Origin: an uncultured Eubacteriales bacterium | GTDB taxonomy: Bacteria; Bacillota; Clostridia; Lachnospirales; Lachnospiraceae | Direction of reading: 5' to 3' | Assembly: GCA_900314565.1 (NCBI GenBank) | Contig: OMVU01000031.1 | Span: forward strand, 1-38,204 | DNA: 38,204 nt | Translations under genes and position numbers: made by a program | Shown: positions 15,883 through 23,947 of the stretch, one piece after another | Position numbering within the stretch: the first letter of the stretch is position 1 | How the letters are laid out: every line of letters starts with the position of its first letter | The notes under the pieces: generated by a model | Told to the model about the DNA's origin: nothing | Database searches by the model: none | Seen by the model: only the letters and a program-made list of their open reading frames with translations

Positions 15883-17295
15883 TCAGTTCGCATCCTCGTA
15901 GATGATCTTGTTGAGGGCGCTCAGATAAGCCCTGATCGACGCGCCGATGATATCCGTGGAAATGCCGTTCCCGGAATAGACCCTGCCCTCGGCGCGGAGT
16001 TTGACAAGCGCGCTTCCCATGGCATCGCGTCCTTCCGTGACGGTCTGGATCTGGAAATCATCCAGCTCGTATCTGTGGCCGACGATCTGTTCAATCGCGG
16101 AAAATGCTGCATCGATCGGACCGTCGCCGATCCCTACGCCGCGGACATCCACACCGTCCCGTGTAAGCAGGACATTGGCGGTCGCCGTGATCACATTTCC
16201 GCTGTTAATCACATAGTTCTTGATATGGTATGTCGACGGGACCTGCATCGCCGAGCTCGCAATGATGGCATCCAGTTCCTTGGTGCCGACGAACTGCTTC
16301 TTCTCCGCGACACGCATAAAGGCTTCATAGACCTTTCCCTTATCCTGCTCGCTCAGGTCATATCCCATCTGGCGGACGACACGGTTCACTTCGCTGATAT
16401 CATCGCTTGCATCCAGACAGACATTTGCGACATCCTCAAGGGCAATATTGGAGAAACGGCTGGATTCGGTCTCTTCCGGCAGAATGATCTTCCGAAGCTG
16501 CCCGACCACGCGGTGAAGTTCTGTCACACGGATCTGTGTCGTGATCCCGAGATCAGCACCCTTGACTTCCACGAAGTGTGCAAGCTCCTCCATGGTCGGA
16601 TATCCGTCCTCGATGGCCATGCACTTGACGCCGGCCGCGCCCTGACGGACTGCCGCTGCCGCGCAGGCAAGCGCCATATTGAGCGAGTCACTGATCTCTA
16701 CATATAATTCGATTTCAGAAAGACCCGGGACATTTTCCATGACCCCTTTGATAAAAGCCTCGAACTCATCCGGCATCATGACGCCCGCGGTATCAGCGAC
16801 CGTGATCTTGTTCGCCCCGGCATCGATTGCAGTATTCAGCGCCTGATAGAGGAAGCCTGTCTCTGCACGAGTCGCGTCCACTGCGGAAAACTCCACATAT
16901 TCCGAGTAAAATCTGGCTTCCTTCACCTTCTCCTCGATCAGGGCCAGCATGGCCGGAGCTTTCTTATGGCAGACATACTCCATCTGGACCGGAGATACCG
17001 GCGCGATGATATTCAGCTTGGGCTTTTTCGCCGGGCGGACGCTCTCCCATGTCTCCTCAATATTACCGACAGAGATATCGACCGCAGCGGAAATACGTGT
17101 AACTGCCATCGACGCGATCGTCCGATTGGCGAGCTGATCGGCGCGGCTTCCGGAGATGGGAGCGAGCTCGATCGTATCCGCCTTCAGGCGGTCAAGGCTG
17201 CGGGCGATCTCCAGTTTCTCCTTGAAGGAGAGTTCCTTCCCGAAAGAAGGGCCTGCCTGCCTTAATGTCATGTCAATAAATTTGAGTGTTCTCAT
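15883..17295 (-). CDS. LeuA-like (2-isopropylmalate synthase family) protein with altered metal site
   Basis: This 470-residue protein has the LeuA layout: a TIM barrel (about 1-270), linker and C-terminal LeuA-dimer/regulatory domain (about 345-470, with SGNGISTDIIGAS). The N-terminal metal Asp of the DxTLR motif is kept (D8, R12), but the usual DGEQ that follows is QAGP. The HxH metal ligands of the AHCHNDLG motif are replaced: the aligned segment is VEISDSLN, with Glu200 and Ser202. Normal 2-isopropylmalate synthase chemistry is therefore doubtful. The gene has an AAAGGAG ribosome site, is preceded by a leucine T-box and leads into the synthetase fusion. It could be a regulatory LeuA partner, a condensing enzyme with another chemistry, or a non-enzymatic leucine-binding protein. 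Confidence 0.82.
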   Translation of the reverse strand: MRTLKFIDMTLRQAGPSFGKELSFKEKLEIARSLDRLKADTIELAPISGSRADQLANRTIASMAVTRISAAVDISVGNIEETWESVRPAKKPKLNIIAPVSPVQMEYVCHKKAPAMLALIEEKVKEARFYSEYVEFSAVDATRAETGFLYQALNTAIDAGANKITVADTAGVMMPDEFEAFIKGVMENVPGLSEIELYVEISDSLNMALACAAAAVRQGAAGVKCMAIEDGYPTMEELAHFVEVKGADLGITTQIRVTELHRVVGQLRKIILPEETESSRFSNIALEDVANVCLDASDDISEVNRVVRQMGYDLSEQDKGKVYEAFMRVAEKKQFVGTKELDAIIASSAMQVPSTYHIKNYVINSGNVITATANVLLTRDGVDVRGVGIGDGPIDAAFSAIEQIVGHRYELDDFQIQTVTEGRDAMGSALVKLRAEGRVYSGNGISTDIIGASIRAYLSALNKIIYEDAN

Positions 17296-17426
17296 TTTTA
17301 AACTCCTTTCTCTCTCCGGGACTTTTTATCGGACAGGAACCTTTTCACCCGTTCGTGCCGGCTCTTCACAACCGACTGCGCTTCTTCCTTCCGTACTTTT
17401 TCAGAAATGCGCCCTTCTCCTGTCAA

Positions 17427-17715
17427 ATAAAAAATCCCGGAGGTTTGTGTCACGAGACCAACCTCCGGGACAACTAGATTCCAAAATCTAACCGCGGTAC
17501 CACCCGGATTGCTGCACATATTGCAGCCACTCTGCGATACTCTAATAAGTATCCGGCCTTGATAACGGGACCATCCGGATCTCCCTACACAGCAGATGCC
17601 TTCAGGAAATCAGCTCCGGCATGAGACTGCTCGCTGCACTCACACCGGCTCACACCAGCCGCCGGCTCTCTGAAGTGGTTGACAGGTCACATAGTGCCTT
17701 CATCGCTTTTCTATA
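17427..17715 (-). ncRNA. T-box riboswitch, probably leucine (CUC specifier)
   Basis: The minus-strand leader carries the conserved T-box GGGTGGTACCGCG (plus coordinates 17491-17505), with the antiterminator partner region before it. The apical stem I has AGAGAG and the GGTGTGA distal loop between CCGGC/GCCGG arms. I place the specifier at CUC followed by A (17623-17625), because GGCA and UGCC then close the base of stem I; CUC is a leucine codon, which agrees with the LeuA-like gene downstream. An alternative reading, UUC in GATTTCC, fits the stem less well. The terminator arms are GTCCCGGAGGTT and AACCTCCGGGA (17434-17471), followed by TTTTTTATTT. Uncharged tRNA should stabilise the antiterminator and turn on both genes. 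Confidence 0.85.
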
Positions 17716-17934
17716 ACTTTATAAACTTTTGTGCGCTTTTGACTTATGTGAACGGCCTGAGAATGGAACTCAACAGCCTGAACCGCCAAAACCGCAGCCA
17801 TTACAAAAGAATATAGTCGATTATTCTGTCTTTGTCAATCAGAAATGTGCGCGGATCTACGAGAGAATTCCTGTGCAAATTTTCAGGATTCTTGCGGTCC
17901 CGATACACTTGAGAAAGTCATGCGGCGCGGTCGG

Positions 17935-17969
17935 AAAAAGGATGCAGCATTCCTTCCGTATCTGCATCC
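17935..17969 (-). terminator. Second terminator-like hairpin downstream of the sensor phosphatase
   Basis: The minus-strand stem GGATGCAG/CTGCATCC (plus 17940-17947 and 17962-17969) is followed by TTTTTCC. It lies about 115 bases past the phosphatase stop, behind a first hairpin. It could be a backup terminator or the 3' end of a small RNA. Confidence 0.5.
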
Positions 17970-18032
17970 TCAAGCGATACGCTTTCGGCATTCTTGGTGA
18001 ATGTCATTCCCCACTGAGATAAAGCAGATCAA

Positions 18033-18061
18033 GCGCCCGGAAGCACAATGCTCCCGGGCGC
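18033..18061 (-). terminator. Hairpin after the sensor phosphatase gene
   Basis: A 13-bp GC-rich stem (GCGCCCGG with its partner, one G-U pair) has a loop of 3 nt. On the minus strand the tail is only TTGATCTGCTTT, so it is a weak intrinsic terminator. Confidence 0.55.
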
Positions 18062-18084
18062 AAAAAGTAAGGCGCACGCTGTGC

Positions 18085-21000
18085 TCAGTTCCCATGGTAT
18101 CTGAAGCACAGCATCGTAATATCATCGAACTGCGGCGCGTTTTTCACGAACTGATCGAGCGCGTCCTTTACAGCCGTTGTCACCTCTTTAAGCTCAGAGG
18201 CATCGTCCTCTCCGCTCTCCCCTGCATGAGAGGCAGTTCTTTCCACCCTGTTCAGAGCATCCAGCATCCTGTCGGTTCCGAAAAACTGTTTCGCTGCATT
18301 CTGCGCTTCCGGTACGCCGTCCGTGTAGACATAGATCGCATCGCCGGGCTCCATATGGAACTTCCTCTCTCTGTACCGGATCCCCTCCATGGCACCGATC
18401 GCCGGAGAATGACGATATTTGATCAGCTCATATTGGCCGCCGGCACGTTTCAGCACAGGATGCTCATGGCCTGCATTTGCAGACAGACCGTCCCCTGTCT
18501 TAAGATCCACGATCGCCATCCAGACAGTCACGAACATCTCCGCCTCATTCTGTGCACAGACCTGCTCATTGACATCGGCAAGGACCGCTGCCGGTGAAAT
18601 CTCATTCAGAAGCTTCGCGCGGTTCTGGATCAGTGTTTTCGTCGTCATCATGAACATGGCAGCCGGAACGCCCTTGCCGGACACATCCGCGATGACCATC
18701 GCCAGATGATCGTCATCCACCAGGAAGAAATCATAGAAGTCCCCGCCGACCTCCCGGGCAGGCGTCATCGTCGCGTAGACATCAAAATCTTTTCGTCCCG
18801 GAAATGCCGGAAATACAGCCGGCAGCGCGCTCATCTGAATGTGGGCCGCCAGCTCCTGCTCCGCCTGAACACGCTCCTGCTCCTTCTCCCTTTTGCTCTT
18901 CCATCGGAAATACACAGACAGGCCGGCGGCAATGAATGCCGTTATAGCGGCGAACAGAACAGGCCAGAAGAAACGGTATTCATGGACCGCCCTTCTTTTC
19001 TCGATCTTCACGGAGATCTGACGGCTCGCCTGCCCGTTGCTCATATTGATCTCTGTCAGAATAAATTCATAGGATCCGCCTTCAAGATTCGTATAGCTGA
19101 TATTATCCAGATCATCTCTCATTACATGGATCGGCTCCGGATCAAATCCTTCAAGCTGGCATGTAATATATGGATTGTCCAGTGTATACGTGAAAACGAA
19201 AGCCGGAATACTCAGCCTCTTACATTTTGCACTGACATAAAATACGCCGTTCTCCGGCCATATATATTCGGAATCTGCGAGCAGATACGGGACCGCCATG
19301 CGAAGATTACGCTCATCACTCAGATTCTCGTCAATATCTATGGTGCATACCCCTTTGTTTCCGGATATATAGAGAACTCCGTCATTCGAAAGAAAGCTGT
19401 AGGAATTTGCCGTGGACATGCTGGTAAGACCGCATCTCTGATCCAGAACAGAGTAGGTCATATCCGCCTTATCCGCAAGCAGCTCATTTCTCCTCACTAC
19501 ATAGATCCCGTTCGAACTGAGTACCCATATCTTGCTGCTTCCGCCGGCAAAGGCATCGTCAGCGATGATATCAAAATTATTGGTATACGGAAAATGATGC
19601 AGCGTCGTTACCTTCCAGTCTCTCATATAAGCGATGGAGCTTCCCGTAATGATCCAGAACAGGTCCTTTTCGATAAGATCCTGACGGATCCGGAGAATCA
19701 CTTCCGATTCGAGTCCGTCCGAAAGGCCGATGTTGCGCACCGTATCTCCGTCCTCCACGTAAATTCCGCCGCCGTCGGTGCCCATGAGCAGCCTGCCGTC
19801 CTCCGTCTCCTCAAGACAGAGGACTTCAGCGTTATCCATGCCGTTCGAAGAGTCATAAGTCCTGACGACCTTTCTGTCAGAAAGGATATGTACGCCTTCA
19901 TTCGTTCCCACTGCGATCGTACCGTCATTCCGCTCCATGACAGCGCGGGTCCTGCCTTTGAAGGATCCGTTTTCTTCGCTGAAACTCTCATAGGTGTCGG
20001 TCTTTGAATCATAGCAGACAAGCCCCTGCTCGGTTCTGGCGGTGATCCACAGATTTCCTTTCGAATCCTCCGTAATACAGCGGATCCTGGAATCTGCCAT
20101 GTAATCGGTCAGCCGATTGACGATCATATGATTCTCTTTATCTAAAATGAAGAGCCCGACATCTGTGCCGATATAAAGATCCTCCTCATGGAGGTAAGTC
20201 GCGTTGACCACGTTCTCCATCATACCGGCCGCCTTGAACAGATCTTTGAAGCGATTCTTCACATACTTCATGACGCCCTGCCTGTTCGATGTGAACCAGA
20301 GATTTCCCTGATAATCCATCATGACAGATCCGACCGTGCTGCTGATCACCGAATTTTCAAGCGGGATCACTTTTCCTTCATTCAGATACCATATCCCGTT
20401 ATCCGCGCAGACCCACAGGATCCCGCCGACAAAATCAAGTTTATTGACAGTATTCACCCAGCCGGTCGTTATCTGCTCCCATTCTCCGCTCTCATCCAGA
20501 GTCCCGTGCCAGAGCAGCGCCGGGGACGTCGCAATATAGACTTTTTCCGGATCGTTCCGATCCTGGCACCAGTCCTCTATATTTCCTTCGATTCCCAGCA
20601 TTTCCGCCGTATAATAGGAGGTAACTTTCAGGTCCCTGATCGTGAAGAGCGCCCCATCGTACGTAATTCCGCAGATTTCATGATCCCTGCCCGGCCGCAG
20701 ATCCTTTATACTGGTGTGCCGGAGCCGCTCATCAAGAAGAGCATGGACCGGCACTCCCTTCTGCGATTCAGCATTGTTTTCCGCATTTTCGCTCTCCTGC
20801 TGTGTTTCCGAGCTGCCGGAATCCTCCCCCTTCTTTGATAAAGCATGAAGATCCGTGCCGGCCTCGATATAATCAATGCCTTCCTCTGACCCGATCAGAA
20901 TATTTCCATGCTCGTCTTCACAGATCGCACGGATAAATACAGACTGCAGTCCGCTTTCCTTCCGGAAAAAAGTGAATTCCTCCCTCTCCTTCACGAACGC

Positions 21001-21498
21001 TCCCTTATCGTTGGAGCCTCCCCAGAGACGGCCTTTCGAGTCTACATAGAGGCAGGTCGTGTTGGATACACCCACTGAAGCGTCATAGCGGTAAAAATTA
21101 TTCCCGTCATAGCGGACCAGGCCGCCGTAGCTTGCGATCCAGATAAATCCGTCATCGGACTGGACGACGTCGTTGGCATCGGATGTCGGCAGGCCGTTAT
21201 CCCTCATGTACAGAACAGACACGCGGTTCGACAGATCCGTTACATCGAGGATTCTCTCCTCAGTCTGACGTTCCACACCCGCCGTCCCGATTGCAGCATT
21301 CGATGAGACCTTTGTGAATGCTCCTGCACCGGTTTTCTCCGATCCCTGTTCTGCCGGATTTCCCGCCCCGGCGCCTTTAGGAGTGTGCTCTTCCGCGGCA
21401 AAGACCAGTGAACAGTTCAGCAGGAGCAGCAATGCGCATATGAAGATTCCCAGCGTACGGGAACGGTTATGTCGAAAAAGTATCTTGAATCGATTCAT
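18085..21498 (-). CDS. Membrane sensor: propeller, Y_Y_Y domain and SpoIIE phosphatase
   Basis: This 1137-residue membrane signalling protein starts with an N-terminal signal peptide or anchor (hydrophobic FICALLLLLNCSLVF, about residues 15-30). Then comes a long two-component-regulator propeller with repeated GLxS/TN..I..D..GxLWxGT-type blades (about 75-720), a Y_Y_Y domain (about 750-830) and a transmembrane helix in PVLFAAITAFIAAGLSVYF. A helical linker leads to a SpoIIE phosphatase with GGDFYDFF, ADVSGKGVPAA, NAGHEHP, YTDGVPEA and DDITMLCF. The propeller should face outward and the phosphatase the cytoplasm. Propeller/Y_Y_Y sensors more often end in a histidine kinase; here the output is a PP2C phosphatase. 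I chose the ATG at 21498 because AGGAAG lies 7 bases upstream; an earlier ATG at 21513 has none. The gene is alone, so its target STAS protein is elsewhere. The extracellular ligand is unknown. Confidence 0.9.
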   Translation of the reverse strand: MNRFKILFRHNRSRTLGIFICALLLLLNCSLVFAAEEHTPKGAGAGNPAEQGSEKTGAGAFTKVSSNAAIGTAGVERQTEERILDVTDLSNRVSVLYMRDNGLPTSDANDVVQSDDGFIWIASYGGLVRYDGNNFYRYDASVGVSNTTCLYVDSKGRLWGGSNDKGAFVKEREEFTFFRKESGLQSVFIRAICEDEHGNILIGSEEGIDYIEAGTDLHALSKKGEDSGSSETQQESENAENNAESQKGVPVHALLDERLRHTSIKDLRPGRDHEICGITYDGALFTIRDLKVTSYYTAEMLGIEGNIEDWCQDRNDPEKVYIATSPALLWHGTLDESGEWEQITTGWVNTVNKLDFVGGILWVCADNGIWYLNEGKVIPLENSVISSTVGSVMMDYQGNLWFTSNRQGVMKYVKNRFKDLFKAAGMMENVVNATYLHEEDLYIGTDVGLFILDKENHMIVNRLTDYMADSRIRCITEDSKGNLWITARTEQGLVCYDSKTDTYESFSEENGSFKGRTRAVMERNDGTIAVGTNEGVHILSDRKVVRTYDSSNGMDNAEVLCLEETEDGRLLMGTDGGGIYVEDGDTVRNIGLSDGLESEVILRIRQDLIEKDLFWIITGSSIAYMRDWKVTTLHHFPYTNNFDIIADDAFAGGSSKIWVLSSNGIYVVRRNELLADKADMTYSVLDQRCGLTSMSTANSYSFLSNDGVLYISGNKGVCTIDIDENLSDERNLRMAVPYLLADSEYIWPENGVFYVSAKCKRLSIPAFVFTYTLDNPYITCQLEGFDPEPIHVMRDDLDNISYTNLEGGSYEFILTEINMSNGQASRQISVKIEKRRAVHEYRFFWPVLFAAITAFIAAGLSVYFRWKSKREKEQERVQAEQELAAHIQMSALPAVFPAFPGRKDFDVYATMTPAREVGGDFYDFFLVDDDHLAMVIADVSGKGVPAAMFMMTTKTLIQNRAKLLNEISPAAVLADVNEQVCAQNEAEMFVTVWMAIVDLKTGDGLSANAGHEHPVLKRAGGQYELIKYRHSPAIGAMEGIRYRERKFHMEPGDAIYVYTDGVPEAQNAAKQFFGTDRMLDALNRVERTASHAGESGEDDASELKEVTTAVKDALDQFVKNAPQFDDITMLCFRYHGN

Positions 21499-21661
21499 AT
21501 GGTCTTCCTGCATTCTTCAATCAATTTGTCGGGTATCTTTTCAGATTCTTTTCTAATTTTAACGTACTTTGTAAAAAGTGTCTATCAAATCACGTCACGA
21601 ACTGATGTAAGCCCTTCCGCCCGTTAAGCAGGCACGCGTATTCACCATGGGCTTCCATCAC

Positions 21662-21681
21662 GGAAATTCTGCGTCAGCGAT
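21662..21681. repeat. 20-bp dispersed repeat, copy C
   Basis: GGAAATTCTGCGTCAGCGAT matches copy A at 18 of 20 positions. Like copy A, it abuts the stop codon of a minus-strand gene. Confidence 0.4.
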
Positions 21682-23129
21682 CAAAGTGCGCGAAGCGCCC
21701 TGATCTCTTTCCTGATCTCACTCCCTCGCTCCCCAAAAGACAAAAGCTCGCTGTGCCTCCTGTAATCCGGTGATCCGTAGAGGCCGATAAAAGCAGACGC
21801 GTACGGATCGGCGGTGAGCTCAGACATGAGCAGAAGCATTTCCTGCCCTTCTCCCCAGGCCTTTTCCGAAAATGAAAACACCTTCGAGAGCTTTCTGCCT
21901 TCCGCTTCCGCCCGCTCATCGAGCGCAGCCGTACGCTGAAGAAAGGCTTCCTTTCCGTCCTCGTACTCCGTCATCCCGGCAAGGAACGCGATCCGCTCCC
22001 TCTCCCTGATGGTTCTCCGTCCTTCCGGTCCGCCGAGGATCTGCTGCCGTTCGAAAGACTTTTCCGCTTCCTCCCGGACAGCTGCAATGTTCTCTCCGTC
22101 CCGGACCCGGACCAGGCTCTCATAGATCAGTCCAAGGACCTCCTCCTCGCGGACGACTGCCCGAAAGCCCTTCGAAAGGGCATTGTTCAGCATGGCAAGA
22201 AGCCGGACCCGCTCATCAAACGGTGCAGCCGCTGCCCTCTCGCGGATCACGGGATCTTCCCTGCCCTCGAGAATGCGGTCGATCTGATAATCTTCATGAT
22301 ATTTCATGAACAGCCTGTAAAATGAAAAGAAATCGCCCGCCGTATCCGTCTCCTGCAGATACTGGCCGATGAGGTCCCTGTCCGGCGAAAAGCCTGCATT
22401 TTCCATAACAGTGAGCATGCCGCCAAGATCCGACCAGCCGCGGGCCGTGACGAATCCGGTCCCGTCTACGGTGCGGTTCATCCTGTAAAAGCGGTCCGGC
22501 TTCTGCATCAGATATGCATGGACTGCCGGGTGCAGGCCTTTTTCCGCCATATACTGATTCCAGGCCGAAAGGTCCGGTTCTATATCCATCCGGCGGACCC
22601 TGTCCCAGGTAACGACGTCGAAATCCCTCGCCGAACGGTTATACTCGGGCGGATTTCCCGCTGCGATGAGGATCCAGCCTTTCGGAAGGCGGTGCCGCCC
22701 GAAGGTCTTGAACTGCAGGAACTGCAGCATTGCAGGGACCAGCGTCTCCGAGACGCAGTTGATCTCATCAAGAAATAAGATCCCACGCGGAATGCCTGTC
22801 CGCTCCATCGCCTCGAAAACGGAGGCTATGATCTCCGACATGGTATAATCCGTCACTGTATACGTTCGTCCGTCATACTCCTTCGTGCTGATCTCAGGGA
22901 GTCCGAGCGCACTCTGCCTTGTGTGGTGCGTCATGGAATAGCTGACAAAGGCCAGCTCCATTTCCTCTGCGAGCTGGGAGACGACTGCCGTTTTTCCGAT
23001 TCCGGGCGGCCCCATGAGGACGATCGGCCGCTGCTCACTCTCCGGGATACAGGGCCCGCCCCGTTTGTCTTCCATAAGATAAAGTTCCAGGGCATCTCGA
23101 ATCTGCTTTTTTGCCTTTTTTATATTCAC
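21681..23129 (-). CDS. MoxR-family AAA+ ATPase
   Basis: This is a 482-residue cytoplasmic ATPase. Walker A GPPGIGKT, Walker B LFLDEIN and the sensor-1 region AAGNPPE are intact. MoxR proteins act as chaperones with von Willebrand A partners and often insert metals or remodel complexes. I start at the GTG at 23129 because CGGAG lies 7 bases upstream. The frame extends 31 codons farther to a GTG at 23222, but that stretch lacks a ribosome site and family resemblance. The C-terminal 200 residues are charged and helical and probably bind the partner. It is the third gene of the VWA/leucine-rich-repeat operon. The substrate is not visible. Confidence 0.85.
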   Translation of the reverse strand: MNIKKAKKQIRDALELYLMEDKRGGPCIPESEQRPIVLMGPPGIGKTAVVSQLAEEMELAFVSYSMTHHTRQSALGLPEISTKEYDGRTYTVTDYTMSEIIASVFEAMERTGIPRGILFLDEINCVSETLVPAMLQFLQFKTFGRHRLPKGWILIAAGNPPEYNRSARDFDVVTWDRVRRMDIEPDLSAWNQYMAEKGLHPAVHAYLMQKPDRFYRMNRTVDGTGFVTARGWSDLGGMLTVMENAGFSPDRDLIGQYLQETDTAGDFFSFYRLFMKYHEDYQIDRILEGREDPVIRERAAAAPFDERVRLLAMLNNALSKGFRAVVREEEVLGLIYESLVRVRDGENIAAVREEAEKSFERQQILGGPEGRRTIRERERIAFLAGMTEYEDGKEAFLQRTAALDERAEAEGRKLSKVFSFSEKAWGEGQEMLLLMSELTADPYASAFIGLYGSPDYRRHSELLSFGERGSEIRKEIRALRAL

Positions 23130-23248
23130 GAAAAACTCCGTTCTGCCGCTGTACAGCCGGCATCTGATGCATTCCTGATCAGGGACGTCCAGACGTTCCT
23201 TAAATCCCGGTCGCCGAAGCACTGATGCATATGGGAAGTATAAGGTTC

Positions 23249-23947
23249 TTACAGGACGAACCGCCCCGCCGCACCTCCCCGGGGTCCGGATGCTTTCCCA
23301 AGGAGAATGGCAGAAAGTTCCGGGCGCTTTGCCTTTGCTGCGGCTTTTACGTAGTCGGGGATCTTCCCGGGAGTCAGAAGCTTCCTGCTGACCATCCCCT
23401 CGAGAGATCTTCCTGCATTTGTCAGGAGGATCCGCTCGATCAGCAGATCTTCATATTCACGGGCATATCGGACCGCGCGTTCCACGGCTTCTTCCGGGAA
23501 AGATCCCCCGGAAGAGAGGAGGAGCAGGGTATAGAGAAGGTCAGCCGGCGGATCACATGCCTCCGATCCCGGATATCCTCTCGCGACGTACCCCTCCGAG
23601 AGGCTTTCGCACCCTCCGAACGCATTCAGTCCGATCGCGGTATTCCTGCCGGGAACGGTGATGCGCTTGAGGTCTGACGAGCTCCAGAAAGCATTGTCCT
23701 CAATACGCAGCAGGGATTCCGGAAGCGTCACCTCATAAAGCCCGCTCTCCCAGAAAGCCATCTCCCCGATCACGCGCAGCGAGTCGGGAAAATGCACGCG
23801 CCGAAGCGCCCTGCACGCAAGGAACGCCCCGGCACCTATCTCCGTGACTCCCTCCGCGATCACCGCCTCCGTGATATCTTCCCTGTAGGCAAAGGTCATG
23901 GGGGCGATCCGTTCTTCATTTTTCTTCGCTTCCAAAAGAATCTTCAT
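23249..23947 (-). CDS. BspA-type leucine-rich repeat protein
   Basis: This 232-residue protein has about four LRR_5 (BspA-like) repeats at residues 25-120: VTEIGAGAFLACRALRRVHF, LRVIGEMAFWESGLYEVTLP, LLRIEDNAFWSSSDLKRITVP and a degraded fourth. The C-terminal part (about 135-232) is a helical region I do not recognise. There is no signal peptide and no surface anchor, so it is probably cytoplasmic, unlike most BspA proteins. The exact start is uncertain: the ATG at 23947 overlaps the VWA gene by 32 bases and has GGTGG upstream; an earlier start at 23980 is possible. Its position between the VWA and MoxR genes suggests that it supplies substrate or partner recognition. Confidence 0.75.
   Translation of the reverse strand: MKILLEAKKNEERIAPMTFAYREDITEAVIAEGVTEIGAGAFLACRALRRVHFPDSLRVIGEMAFWESGLYEVTLPESLLRIEDNAFWSSSDLKRITVPGRNTAIGLNAFGGCESLSEGYVARGYPGSEACDPPADLLYTLLLLSSGGSFPEEAVERAVRYAREYEDLLIERILLTNAGRSLEGMVSRKLLTPGKIPDYVKAAAKAKRPELSAILLGKASGPRGGAAGRFVL

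Larger units (their letters stand above)
17296..18084. other. Regulatory region between the T-box operon and the sensor phosphatase gene
   Basis: This gap holds the T-box leader (17427-17715), about 130 bases between its terminator and the LeuA-like start, and two stem-loops (17935-17969 and 18033-18061) downstream of the sensor phosphatase. The rest, about 17720-17930, shows no gene. It must hold the T-box promoter, which I could not place with confidence. Confidence 0.5.

Noticed and set aside
18706-20838. Long plus-strand open frames opposite the sensor phosphatase
   Set aside because: They are fully inside the propeller and phosphatase coding sequence and have no family features.
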